A stretch of DNA of 46,311 nt from Candidatus Levyibacteriota bacterium (GTDB lineage Bacteria; Patescibacteriota; Microgenomatia; Levybacterales; UBA12049), in NCBI GenBank assembly GCA_016186645.1, contig JACPLF010000006.1, forward strand, positions 1 to 46,311, given 5' to 3'. Positions 1-9,992 of this stretch are shown here, piece by piece (the stretch's first letter is position 1; the number at the start of each line of letters is the position of its first letter). Made by a program: the position numbers and the translations under genes. The notes beneath the pieces are model-generated. The model was given only the letters and a program-made list of their open reading frames with translations. It did no database searches and was not told the origin of the DNA.

Positions 1-1486
<1,486 letters not shown>

Positions 1487-1494
<8 letters not shown>

Positions 1495-2215
1495 GAAAAG
1501 TCTTGAAATAACAGTTCCTGTTTATAATGAGGAAAAAGAACTGGAGCAAAATACTCAAACACTTTATGAATTTTGCAGCAAAAATCTAAAATCCTATGAA
1601 TGGAATATAACTATTGCAGATAACGCTTCAAAAGACAACACTCCTGTAATCGCATCAACTCTTACCAAAAAATATCCTAAAATTTCCTATTTCAGATTAG
1701 AACAGAAAGGAAGAGGCAGGGCGGTGAAGCGAATATGGAGTCAATCAAAACGCGATTATTGTGTTTATATGGATTTGGATCTTTCTACAGATCTAATTCA
1801 CTTGCCAAATATTATTAAAAAACTCGAAAATGGATATGATATTGCAATTGGGTCAAGACTTGCTAAAGGAGCAAGGGTAGAGGGAAGAACTTTTATACGT
1901 GAATTAACTTCAAGAGCTCTGAACTTCCTTTTTATACGTTTTTTCTTTCAAACTCATTTTACTGATGCACAGTGTGGATTTAAGGGCGTAACTCGTAAAG
2001 TTGTAGAGGATTTGATCCCCAAAATAAAAGATAATGAATGGTTTTTTGATGGAGAGCTCTTGATAGTTGCCGAAAAAAGCGGATACAAAATCTATGAGGA
2101 GCCAGTTCATTGGGTTGACAACCCTGGTTCAACAGTTCGTTTGATATCCACAATATGGGGAGATATAATGTCTATAAAAAGATTGCTTTTAACAAAACCT
2201 TGGGAGAAAATCTAG
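1487..2215 (+). CDS. GT2 glycosyltransferase, polyprenyl-phosphate sugar synthase-like
   Basis: This is a 242-residue single-domain GT-A enzyme of glycosyltransferase family 2, closest in layout to dolichyl-phosphate glucosyl/mannosyl transferases (ALG5/DPM1 type). PVYNEEKE (11-18), DNASKDNT (45-52) and DLDLSTD (96-102) form the nucleotide-sugar and metal site, and GSRLAKGARVEGR matches the acceptor-binding part of the ALG5/DPM1 group. There are no C-terminal membrane helices, so it probably works at the inner face of the membrane. The ATG at 1487 is chosen because AGAAAGG lies 6 bases upstream; an upstream in-frame start at 1457 would only extend into the previous gene. It overlaps that gene by 8 bases. 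The likely product is a polyprenyl-phosphate sugar used by the neighbouring GT-C enzymes; the sugar is unknown. Confidence 0.85.
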
Positions 2216-2216
2216 T

Positions 2217-3665
2217 ATGGAAAGAATTGATACGGAGTTGATAATCAAGAGATCAATGCGTGGTGTTGCAGCTTTAATTTCAAGGACTTTCTTTCTCAAT
2301 ATTATTTCTTTTGCTTCATTTCTTGTTATAACAAGCGTGCTTGCTGCTTCAGAAATAGGTATTTATACTGCAGTTATTGCAATACAAAGAGTTATTGCAT
2401 TTTTTACTGATTTTGGTTTGGGAGCAGCCCTCGTACAGAAAAAAGAAGAACTAAGAAAAGAAGATATAACAACAACCTTTACAGTTCAGGCTTTAGTAAC
2501 TATTGCTATATTCTTTTTAGTCGTAATCTTTCTAAATCAATTTGCAATTTTTTTCAAGCTAAATACAGATGCTCAAAACCTTCTTTTGGTTTTGGTTTTC
2601 ACAATTTTCCTTTCTTCTTTCAAAACCATTCCATCTATTCTTCTAGAACGAACGCTAAATTTTGGTAAATTGGTTTTTCCTCAAATTATTGAATCTTTAA
2701 CCTTTAATGTTATATTGATAGGACTAACTCTTGCAGGTTATGGAATATCTTCTTTCACTTGGGCGTTTTTGGTGTCAAGTTTGGTCGGGATCCCCTTTTA
2801 TTACCTTGTAAATCCTTGGAAAATAAGTCTTGGTATAGATAAAAAATCTTTAAATTATTTGAAGTATGGAATACAGTTTCAAGCTAAAAATATCTTAGGT
2901 ACTATTAAAGATGATCTTTTGATAGTTATTCTTCCTCTTTTTTTGTCATTTACGCAGATCGGGTACATAGGTTTTGCCCAGCGTCTGGCGTTTTATATCT
3001 TCCGCTACGTAGTAGATAGCGTTACCAAAGTAACCTTTTCAGCCTATTCAAGAGCTCAGCATGATTTAGTTTTTTTAAAAACGGCAATTGAAAAATCTTT
3101 GTTCTTCGTAAGCGCAAGTATGTTTCCCATTCTCTTTGGACTTATTGCAGTTGCGCCTTACTTAATCAAATTTTATCCAAACTGGAGTAATAAATGGGAG
3201 CCAGCTACTTTCAGCATCATATTTTTCTGTCTGAATGCAGCCGTTTCCTCTCTGTCAGGGATTCTTGTTAATGTGCTTGATTCGACGGGAAAAGTCAAGG
3301 TTACATTAAGGCTTATGGTGTTATGGACTATTTTAATATGGATACTTACCCCTCTTTTTATACATTTTTATGGATATAATGGGGTTTCGGTAGCATCATT
3401 TTTGGTCACAACAACGATCGTCTATACGGTTTTCTTGGTCAAGAAAATAGTTAATTTCAAATTTCTGCCAAGTATTATCAAACCTTTAATCGCATCAATT
3501 TTGATGACTGTAGCAGTATTTTCCCTTTCAAATCTATTTGCAAAGGATTTCCTATCTCTTATTTTTGTTATACTTACAGGTGGGGTACTCTATATAACTG
3601 GTCTATTTATTATGGCGAAAAAAGAGCTGCGAGATGGCCTAGTCAAATTTGGAATTAGATTATGA
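2217..3665 (+). CDS. Oligosaccharide flippase, MOP superfamily (Wzx-like)
   Basis: This 482-residue polytopic membrane protein has the pattern of polysaccharide-biosynthesis flippases (PF01943/PF13440). The N-terminus (RSMRGVAALISRTFFLNIISF) is followed by paired helices, including the characteristic stretch FTDFGLGAALVQ near residue 62, and by about twelve to fourteen hydrophobic segments in total. Family members move undecaprenyl-diphosphate-linked oligosaccharides from the inner to the outer leaflet. It starts 1 base after the previous stop and overlaps the next gene by ATGA. It is the only recognisable flippase in the window. No GtrA-type small flippase was seen, so it may be the sole exporter for glycans built by the surrounding GT2 and GT4 enzymes. 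Confidence 0.88.
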   Translation: MERIDTELIIKRSMRGVAALISRTFFLNIISFASFLVITSVLAASEIGIYTAVIAIQRVIAFFTDFGLGAALVQKKEELRKEDITTTFTVQALVTIAIFFLVVIFLNQFAIFFKLNTDAQNLLLVLVFTIFLSSFKTIPSILLERTLNFGKLVFPQIIESLTFNVILIGLTLAGYGISSFTWAFLVSSLVGIPFYYLVNPWKISLGIDKKSLNYLKYGIQFQAKNILGTIKDDLLIVILPLFLSFTQIGYIGFAQRLAFYIFRYVVDSVTKVTFSAYSRAQHDLVFLKTAIEKSLFFVSASMFPILFGLIAVAPYLIKFYPNWSNKWEPATFSIIFFCLNAAVSSLSGILVNVLDSTGKVKVTLRLMVLWTILIWILTPLFIHFYGYNGVSVASFLVTTTIVYTVFLVKKIVNFKFLPSIIKPLIASILMTVAVFSLSNLFAKDFLSLIFVILTGGVLYITGLFIMAKKELRDGLVKFGIRL

Positions 3666-4582
3666 GTAAAAAAATTATATTGTCGGTCGTTGTATCTGCT
3701 TTTAATAGTGAGCAGGAGCTTGAAGATTGTCTTAAATCAGCAGTTTTCGCAGACGAGATTGTGGTTGTTGATAATTCATCAACCGACAAAACCGCAGAAA
3801 TTGCGAAACAATACACAGATAAAATTTTTACAAGGCCAAATAATCCAATGCTCAATGTTAATAAAAACTTTGGTTTTTCAAAAGCAGGGGGTACCTGGAT
3901 TTTTTGTCTTGACGCAGATGAGAGAATTACTCCCGATCTTGCCCAAGAGATTAAAAATTTAAAATTAGAAAACGAAAATTCAGTAAATGGCTATTGGATT
4001 CCCAGGAAAAATATCATTTTTGGTAAGTGGATTGAGCACACAGGCTGGTATCCGGACCATCAGTTGCGTTTATTTAGAAATGGAAAAGGGAGCTTCCCCG
4101 AAAAACACGTTCATGAAATGATCAAAATTACGGGTGAAACGGGGTATCTTAAAAATAATTTACTCCACTATAATTACAGAACAATTTCTCAATTCTTAAA
4201 TAAATTAAATATTTACGTTTTCAATGAAGCGGAGCAGCTTATAAATAACGGATATAAATTTGAATGGCAAGATGCAATAAGAGCGCCTGTAAAAGAATTT
4301 TTAGGCAGATTCTTTGCGAGGGAAGGGTATAAAGATGGTTTTCATGGTTTAGTTTTGTCTCTCTTAATGTCTTTTTATCATCTTTTAGTCGTTGTTGTCC
4401 TGTGGGAAAAGCAAGGTTTTAAGGAAAATGAAATGGGCGATATTAATACAGAAATAAAAAAAGAATTCAAGAAATCATATAAAGATTTATTTTTTTGGAT
4501 AAATAACGAAAAATTAAAAAATATAAAAAATCCATTGAAGAAAACAGCATACAAGATATTCAAAAAAATCCACACAAAATAA
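3662..4582 (+). CDS. GT2 glycosyltransferase, WaaE/KdtX-like
   Basis: This 306-residue GT2 enzyme belongs to the beta-1,4-glucosyltransferase-like group (LPS core WaaE type). DNSSTDKT is at residues 37-44 and the DXD-like DADER at 84-88. The later WIPRKN and GWYPDHQLRLF stretches and the HVHE motif are typical of this group. A C-terminal amphipathic or hydrophobic helix near residues 225-250 may anchor it to the membrane. The start is fixed by the ATGA overlap with the flippase gene. Two paralogues lie at 5506 and 39141 with the same DADER and HE motifs. The donor is probably a nucleotide sugar and the acceptor a lipid-linked glycan on the cytoplasmic side; neither is provable here. Confidence 0.87.
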   Translation: MSKKIILSVVVSAFNSEQELEDCLKSAVFADEIVVVDNSSTDKTAEIAKQYTDKIFTRPNNPMLNVNKNFGFSKAGGTWIFCLDADERITPDLAQEIKNLKLENENSVNGYWIPRKNIIFGKWIEHTGWYPDHQLRLFRNGKGSFPEKHVHEMIKITGETGYLKNNLLHYNYRTISQFLNKLNIYVFNEAEQLINNGYKFEWQDAIRAPVKEFLGRFFAREGYKDGFHGLVLSLLMSFYHLLVVVVLWEKQGFKENEMGDINTEIKKEFKKSYKDLFFWINNEKLKNIKNPLKKTAYKIFKKIHTK

Positions 4583-4591
4583 CACTCACTT

Positions 4592-5509
4592 ATGAAAAGT
4601 ATTTTTGTTTCAATACTGAACTTCAACGGTAACAATGATACCCTAGAATGCCTGGAATCGTTAAAAAAAATAAATCATTCAAATTTCAAATTGACAGTTG
4701 CTATAATTGACAACGGATCTTCGGAAAATCTCAACCTGAAAAGTCAGTTGTTTGGGCAGATGAAAGTAGAGGTTATCAAGAATGAGAAAAATCTAGGCTT
4801 TTCGGGGGGGCACAATGTTGGAATTAATTATGCTTTAAAAAATAAAGCAGATTTTGTAATTATCTTAAACAACGATACATATGTAGATAGGAATTTTGTT
4901 GAAGAATTATTAAAAACTGCTGAAAAAGATAGTAAAATCGGAATTGTCTCTCCCAAAATATATTTTGCGCCGGGATTTGAATATCACAAGGATCGTTATT
5001 CAAAAGAAGAACGAGGACGCGTTTTTTGGTACGCGGGAGGAGAAATGGATTGGAAAAATGTTATTGGCCATCATAGAGGAGTAGATAGAATAGACAAAGG
5101 ACAATTTGATGAAACAGTTGAAACTGAGCTTGGAACAGGCTGTTGTATGTTAATAAGAAGAGAAGTTTTTGACGAAGTTGGGACGTTTGATGACAGATAC
5201 TTTTTGTACTATGAAGATGCGGATTTATGCATGAGGGCGAAGAAAAACAACTTTAAGATTATGTATGTTCCCAAATCTGTAATTTGGCACAAGAATGCAG
5301 GCTCGGCAGGGGGGTCGGGATCAAAACTTCAGGATTATTATATAACTCGAAACAGATTAATATTCGGAATGCGATACGCTCCGGTCAGAGCGAAATTTGC
5401 TCTTTTGAGAGAATCGCTGAAGCTGATTTTGGGTGGAAGATATTGGCAGAAAAGAGGGGTAGCAGATTTCTATTTGGGGAATTTAGGAAAAGGAAACTAT
5501 AAAGTATGA
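4592..5509 (+). CDS. GT2 glycosyltransferase, rhamnosyltransferase (WbbL)-like
   Basis: This 305-residue GT2 enzyme starts with the signature NFNGNNDT (10-17), followed by DNGSS (40-44), NEKNLGFSGGHNVG (64-77) and LNND (92-95), the pattern of the WbbL-like rhamnosyl or galactofuranosyl transferase group. The acceptor-side motif FLYYEDADLCMR is near residue 203, followed by a conserved WHKNAGS. It has no membrane helices and is therefore expected to be cytoplasmic or peripheral. It sits 9 bases after the previous gene and overlaps the next by ATGA. The sugar cannot be assigned: no dTDP-rhamnose pathway genes are in the window. Confidence 0.87.
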   Translation: MKSIFVSILNFNGNNDTLECLESLKKINHSNFKLTVAIIDNGSSENLNLKSQLFGQMKVEVIKNEKNLGFSGGHNVGINYALKNKADFVIILNNDTYVDRNFVEELLKTAEKDSKIGIVSPKIYFAPGFEYHKDRYSKEERGRVFWYAGGEMDWKNVIGHHRGVDRIDKGQFDETVETELGTGCCMLIRREVFDEVGTFDDRYFLYYEDADLCMRAKKNNFKIMYVPKSVIWHKNAGSAGGSGSKLQDYYITRNRLIFGMRYAPVRAKFALLRESLKLILGGRYWQKRGVADFYLGNLGKGNYKV

Positions 5510-6276
5510 TTAAAATTTCCGCGATTGTAATTACAAAAAACGCAGAAAATCTGATTGCTGATTGTCTTGACTCATTATCTTTTGCAGATGAAATTGTAGT
5601 TGTTGATAATAAGTCCGAAGACAGGACGAGGGAAATATGCGAAAAAATGGGAGCTAAAGTCTTTGAGCATGAATCCCAAGATTTTTCGCAGGCGCGAAAT
5701 TTTGGTTTAAAAAAAGCATTAGGGGAATGGATTTTGTATGTGGACGCTGATGAACGTGTCGATAAGAACCTAAAAAACGCAATTACCCATTTAACTAAAG
5801 ACAGCGGTAGCGTGCAACAGTTCAATGCTTATTTTTTAAAGAGGAAGAATTTTTATTTTGGTAACCATGAGTGGCCATACATCGAGCATTTGGAAAGAAT
5901 ATTTAGGAGAGATAAATTAGAAGGGTGGCAGGGAAAGCTGCACGAGAGCCCAAAAATAAAGGGAGAAATTGGAGAACTGGGTGGATATCTTCTTCATTAT
6001 ACCCATAGAGATCTTTACTCAATGGTTAAAAAAACCATGGAATGGTCAAAAATAGAAGCAGAGCTTCGTTTTAGATCTGGTCATCCAAAGATGAGTTGGT
6101 GGAGGTTTCCACGCGTTATGTTAATAGCTTTTTTTGATTCATATGTAAAACAGGGGGGGTGGAAGGCCGGGACAATAGGATTAATAGAGAGCATGTATCA
6201 GTCGTTTAGCATATTTGTTACTTACGCAAGATTATGGGAAATGCAAAATAAATTAAAAATTAAAAATGAAAAATGA
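5506..6276 (+). CDS. GT2 glycosyltransferase, WaaE-like
   Basis: This 256-residue GT2 enzyme is a paralogue of the genes at 3662 and 39141. VITKNAEN is at residues 8-15, DNKSEDRT at 34-41, QARNFGL at 62-68 and DADER at 80-84. A later HESP replaces the usual HVHE, and a WEM-containing amphipathic helix ends the protein. The start is set by ATGA overlap with the previous gene. Its last codons (KLKIKNEK) are made by a heptamer repeat that runs on into the start of the next gene. It probably transfers a sugar to a lipid-linked intermediate at the cytoplasmic face. Confidence 0.87.
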   Translation: MIKISAIVITKNAENLIADCLDSLSFADEIVVVDNKSEDRTREICEKMGAKVFEHESQDFSQARNFGLKKALGEWILYVDADERVDKNLKNAITHLTKDSGSVQQFNAYFLKRKNFYFGNHEWPYIEHLERIFRRDKLEGWQGKLHESPKIKGEIGELGGYLLHYTHRDLYSMVKKTMEWSKIEAELRFRSGHPKMSWWRFPRVMLIAFFDSYVKQGGWKAGTIGLIESMYQSFSIFVTYARLWEMQNKLKIKNEK

Positions 6277-6280
6277 AAAA
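6253..6280. repeat. Heptamer tandem repeat across a gene junction, TTAAAAA/TGAAAAA x4
   Basis: There are two copies of TTAAAAA followed by two of TGAAAAA. The array supplies the last codons and stop (TGA 6274-6276) of the upstream GT2 gene and also the ATG (6266) and first codons of the next gene, in a different frame. Any change in copy number would move both the stop and the start. Confidence 0.75.
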
Positions 6281-7423
6281 TTAAGAAAATTTCTTCCATA
6301 TAGCTTTCTCTGTGCTATATTCTTCTTAATCATAGTTTTCCAACCAGTATCGGTTTTGTTTAAGGAAAGCGAAACGTTTTTTTCAAGAGGATATGGTGAG
6401 CAGTACGAGGATTTTAAAAGAGCATATTCTACTTCTCAATATGTGCAGAAAGAAGAGCCTGGGGTTATCCCAGACCAGACTCTTGAATCTTTTGCGGGAG
6501 GTGCTTTCTTGAGAGGAATAAATCCGATTTCTATTATTCACGATCAGCCTCCAATGGGCAGATATATTATTTCTTTATCCATTCTCCTTTTTGATAATAC
6601 CAATACTATTATGGCCTTACTTTATTTTCTCTCGGGTTTGGGAGTGTTTTTAATAGCCAGACTGGTTTTGAAAAATACTTTGCTTTCGTTTATTCCTCTT
6701 GCGATTTTTATTAATGAACCGCTATTTATAAATAAATTTTACAACACTCCGCTTCTTGAGCCGATACAGCTGCCATTTATAATTTTTTCATTATACTTTT
6801 TCATTTTGGGAGCGACTTCCAAAAAATATTTAAAGTGGTTTATTTTAACCTCAATTATGTTAGGTTTTGTAATAAGCATACGTTTTTTTGCCCTTGGAGC
6901 TTTTTTGATTCTTGTCATGATTTTATATTTTATTATCAAAAGGCAATTTAATAAAAGATTCTTTACATTTATATTAACTTTGCCGGTTAGCTTAGTTGTT
7001 CTTCTTATTTCGTATACCAGAACTATGCAATTAGGCAGCTCAATATTGAATATTTTTGCGATTCAAAAATATATCTATACTTATCATAAAGCACAGCTCA
7101 CTTTGCCCTTTTCTTTTTGGGATTTGATTCTCTTTAATAGATGGCATACTTGGTGGGGAGCAAGAGAAATACTTTCCGATAGCCAATGGATAATCCTTTG
7201 GCCAATTTCTATGATTTCAGCTTTAGCTTTTACTTTGTTAGGAATTTTAAAAAAATTGGTCATTTCAGATGAAGAAAAAATAATCATTATTTGGATCCTT
7301 ATATATAGTGTATTTTTATCTTTAGGTGATACTTCCACTCGCTATTTTGCGCCCGTGTTGCCATTTATTTATATTGTATCTACGTCTTTTCTAAAGAAAG
7401 CTTATGAGAAAATTTATAGATAA
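6266..7423 (+). CDS. GT-C-like polytopic membrane protein, PMT-type, divergent
   Basis: This 385-residue protein has one N-terminal helix, a long extracytoplasmic loop of about 75 residues, then some nine hydrophobic segments. The loop ends in HDQPPMGRYI, which resembles the HxPPxxKxx element of PMT/ArnT-like glycosyltransferases. The usual acidic DE pair in the first loop is not obvious; GYGEQYEDF is a possible substitute. It lacks the C-terminal soluble domain found in most GT-C proteins of this window and is shorter. It overlaps the previous gene by 11 bases within a heptamer repeat and the next by 20. I cannot name a subfamily; a membrane glycosyltransferase is the best reading. Confidence 0.65.
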   Translation: MKNEKLRKFLPYSFLCAIFFLIIVFQPVSVLFKESETFFSRGYGEQYEDFKRAYSTSQYVQKEEPGVIPDQTLESFAGGAFLRGINPISIIHDQPPMGRYIISLSILLFDNTNTIMALLYFLSGLGVFLIARLVLKNTLLSFIPLAIFINEPLFINKFYNTPLLEPIQLPFIIFSLYFFILGATSKKYLKWFILTSIMLGFVISIRFFALGAFLILVMILYFIIKRQFNKRFFTFILTLPVSLVVLLISYTRTMQLGSSILNIFAIQKYIYTYHKAQLTLPFSFWDLILFNRWHTWWGAREILSDSQWIILWPISMISALAFTLLGILKKLVISDEEKIIIIWILIYSVFLSLGDTSTRYFAPVLPFIYIVSTSFLKKAYEKIYR

Positions 7424-9743
7424 ATTTTGGCCGGTAATTTTTCTATTTATAATTTGGTTTATTTTTGCTCACCCCTATTTTTTAAAAGACAAGGCGCCTT
7501 TTCCATCAACTTATCAAGTAAATAATTTTGCTCCATGGAGTGCTGATGACCGTTTTGCAGGGCCTGTAAAAAATGGAGCAATGCCGGACATCATTACTCA
7601 GATATATCCTTGGAGACATTTGGCAGTAGAAATATGGAAAAGTGGGGAAGTTCCCCTGTGGAATCCAAATAGTTTTTCGGGAACACCTCTTTTAGCCAAC
7701 TATCAGTCTGCTGTCCTATCTCCATTTAACATCTTGTTTTTGCTAATTCCTTTCGCTGATGCCTGGAGTTTGTTGGTCCTAGTTCAGCCTTTGTTGGCTG
7801 GGCTGTTCATGTATTTATTCGTCAGGAGTCTTAATAGGGGTAAAGTTGCCAGTCTTATTTCATCAATCTCCTTTATGTTTTGCGGGTTTATTACAGTCTG
7901 GATGGGATATGCAACTCTTCCATTTGCATTTCTATTTCTACCCCTTGCACTTTTTTGTATAGAAAAATACTACCAAACGTCAAAATCTATGTTTTTATTA
8001 TTGCTATCAGTTTGCGTACCCCTATCTTTTTTCAGCGGTCATTTCCAAATCAGTCTCTATTTTCTGCTTACAACCATTGCTTATATAGTCTATAAGTTTT
8101 TCATAACTAGAAACCTACTTAATACCTTATACTTAATACTTTATACTTCGTTTGGTTTGCTTTTGTCCATGCCTCAGCTTCTTCCGTCAATTGAATTTTA
8201 TTCACAATCATTAAGGAGTTTGGTATTTGAAAAGAATGAAGTTATTCCTTGGGGTTACATAAGCACTTTTTTAGCGCCTGACTTTTTGGGAAATCCTGTC
8301 ACCAGAAACGATTGGTTTGGTCATTACGCAGAATGGAATGCCTATATTGGAGTCTTGCCTTTAATTCTTGCAGTTTATTCAATCTTCGGAAAACAAAAAT
8401 CAAAAACAATTTTCTTTTTCGCTTTAGCAATTCTAATTCTATCCTTAGCTTTTCCAACACCACTTCAAGATCTTTTCATTAATCTACGCATTCCTGTTCT
8501 TTCGACAAGTGCCGCAAGTAGAATAATTGTTATTTACAGTTTCTTATTTGCTGTCCTTTCGGGTTTTGGTTTTGATCAGCTTCTTGCAGATATTCAATCA
8601 AAAAAATATAGAAAAATTCTTATCTGGTTGTTAACTTTTGGTTCTGTTTTACTTGCTCTTTGGGCTGTTATTTATTTCAAACTTTTTATACCAGAAGAGA
8701 GAATAATTGTTGCCCGAAGCAATCTTATCCTGCCTTCTGTCATTTTTATGATTTCAGCATTCACGGTCTTTATAGCGAGTATGAATAAAAAATTACTTCT
8801 TTCCCTTTCCTGCGTCCTCTTACTAATAGTTTCTTTTGATATGCTTCGTTTTACCATAAAATGGATGCCATTTGATCCTAAAAATCTTGTTTTTATAGAT
8901 ACCCCAACAACCCAATCATTTTCCAAAATTGCAGGCTACAATAGAATATTTAGCAATTTGGGCGGAGAGGCCACAACATACTACAACTTGCCTTCTGTTG
9001 AAGGGTATGATTCTTTGTATATAAAAAGGTATGGAGAGTTTATTGGTTTTGTTAACAATGAAAATTCGAAAAATTTAAATAGATCTGTTGTTCTGTTTTC
9101 AAAGAACGGAAAATATGCTTCAAAAGCAATTAACCTCTTGGATATAAAATACATTATCCACAAAATCGCTGACGATCATGCTGTATGGACTTTTCCCTAT
9201 TGGACTTATCCTGACGATCAATTCAAATTAATTTATAAAGATGATATGTATGAATTTTATGAGAATACGAAAATTTCTCCTCACGCATTTTTAGTTGGAC
9301 AGTATAAAGTCGAAAAAAATGCAGATCAGACTTTGAGCTTAATGTTTAATGATAATCTGGATTTAAGAAGAAAAATAATATTGGAGAAAGATCCCAAAAT
9401 AAGTCAATCAATTGGGGAGGTTGGAGAAGCTAAAATAATAAGCTACAAGCCAAACAATATAGAAATTTCAGTTGATGCTAAAGATAAATCTTTGCTTTTC
9501 CTTTCTGAGAATTATTATCCTGGTTGGAACGCAAGTGTAGACGGAAAAGAAACTCCGATTCTCAGGGCTAATTACACTTTTAGAGCTATACCAGTTGAAG
9601 CAGGCAAGCATACCATTCAATTTTCTTATATGCCGTGGAGTTTTAAGTTGGGATTATATTTGGCTAGTGGAGGATTAATTGGGGCAATATTTATGATTTT
9701 GGTTTCCAGAAGAACAAATCGCTCAAAACCATCTTCTTCTTAG
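7404..9743 (+). CDS. YfhO family GT-C membrane glycosyltransferase
   Basis: This 779-residue protein is of full YfhO length (PF09586). After helix 1 comes the first extracytoplasmic loop with DIITQIYPWR (62-71) and PLWNPNSFSGTP (84-95), hallmarks of the family. About twelve membrane segments follow, then a soluble domain of about 230 residues that includes YYPGWNASVDGK, and a final helix near the C-terminus. In Listeria and Bacillus, YfhO acts with the polyprenyl-phosphate-sugar synthase CsbB/GtlA to decorate lipoteichoic acid. By analogy this enzyme should use a lipid-phosphate sugar at the outer face. A heptamer array (8117) lies before a conserved helix. Its 3' end overlaps the minus-strand DUF5652 gene by 53 bases. 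Confidence 0.87.
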   Translation: MRKFIDKFWPVIFLFIIWFIFAHPYFLKDKAPFPSTYQVNNFAPWSADDRFAGPVKNGAMPDIITQIYPWRHLAVEIWKSGEVPLWNPNSFSGTPLLANYQSAVLSPFNILFLLIPFADAWSLLVLVQPLLAGLFMYLFVRSLNRGKVASLISSISFMFCGFITVWMGYATLPFAFLFLPLALFCIEKYYQTSKSMFLLLLSVCVPLSFFSGHFQISLYFLLTTIAYIVYKFFITRNLLNTLYLILYTSFGLLLSMPQLLPSIEFYSQSLRSLVFEKNEVIPWGYISTFLAPDFLGNPVTRNDWFGHYAEWNAYIGVLPLILAVYSIFGKQKSKTIFFFALAILILSLAFPTPLQDLFINLRIPVLSTSAASRIIVIYSFLFAVLSGFGFDQLLADIQSKKYRKILIWLLTFGSVLLALWAVIYFKLFIPEERIIVARSNLILPSVIFMISAFTVFIASMNKKLLLSLSCVLLLIVSFDMLRFTIKWMPFDPKNLVFIDTPTTQSFSKIAGYNRIFSNLGGEATTYYNLPSVEGYDSLYIKRYGEFIGFVNNENSKNLNRSVVLFSKNGKYASKAINLLDIKYIIHKIADDHAVWTFPYWTYPDDQFKLIYKDDMYEFYENTKISPHAFLVGQYKVEKNADQTLSLMFNDNLDLRRKIILEKDPKISQSIGEVGEAKIISYKPNNIEISVDAKDKSLLFLSENYYPGWNASVDGKETPILRANYTFRAIPVEAGKHTIQFSYMPWSFKLGLYLASGGLIGAIFMILVSRRTNRSKPSSS
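8117..8144. repeat. Heptamer tandem repeat, ACTTAAT/ACYTTAT x4
   Basis: The four units ACTTAAT, ACCTTAT, ACTTAAT and ACTTTAT lie inside the YfhO gene. They encode LLNTLYLILYT ahead of the helix FGLLLSMPQLLPS. This is the same place in the fold as the arrays in the PTPS-related genes. Confidence 0.8.
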
Positions 9744-9927
9744 CAAACGCAAAAAGATAAACAATCTCAAGAATCCCCAATGTATTTATTACCAAAATAG
9801 CTATAAACCAATTCTTCTGATCGTTTTTTGAAGCCCTCCATAGGGCGAACCCTTTCCAAGCTATAGACCACACAAGTAAAACATATTGCATGAGGGGCGG
9901 AATTGAAGGAAGCGTAGGTAAATCCAT
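9691..9927 (-). CDS. DUF5652 family small membrane protein
   Basis: This 78-residue protein has two hydrophobic helices. The first contains LLVWSIAWKGFALWRASKN and the second NWFIAILVINTLGILEIVYLF, ending in a basic tail. The WKGFALWRA-xx-xQKxWF-xxxL-NTLGILE pattern is that of DUF5652, a family common in CPR genomes. Its function is unknown. It stands alone on the minus strand between plus-strand genes and shares 53 bases at its 3' end with the YfhO gene. It is divergent from the GT4 gene, with only 65 bases between the two starts. No clear Shine-Dalgarno sequence precedes the ATG. Confidence 0.82.
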   Translation of the reverse strand: MDLPTLPSIPPLMQYVLLVWSIAWKGFALWRASKNDQKNWFIAILVINTLGILEIVYLFAFAKKKMVLSDLFFWKPKS

Positions 9928-9958
9928 ATTTTATAAGATTAACATAATCAAACGAGCT

Positions 9959-9992
9959 TTGCAAGAAGGTCAAAAATTGGTAGAATAAATTA
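9959..9992 (+). promoter_or_regulatory. Candidate promoter for the GT4 operon, possibly leaderless
   Basis: TTGCAA (9959-9964) and TAGAAT (9981-9986) are separated by 16 bases, a good match to a sigma70-type promoter. The ATG of the GT4 gene begins exactly 6 bases after the -10 box, so transcription would start at or next to the start codon. No Shine-Dalgarno sequence is present. It lies in the 65-base gap between divergent genes. Confidence 0.4.

Noticed and set aside
5385..5825. Minus-strand open frame of 146 codons over a GT2 gene junction
   Set aside because: Both plus-strand GT2 genes here are clear; the antisense product is rich in Ser and Phe with no motif.
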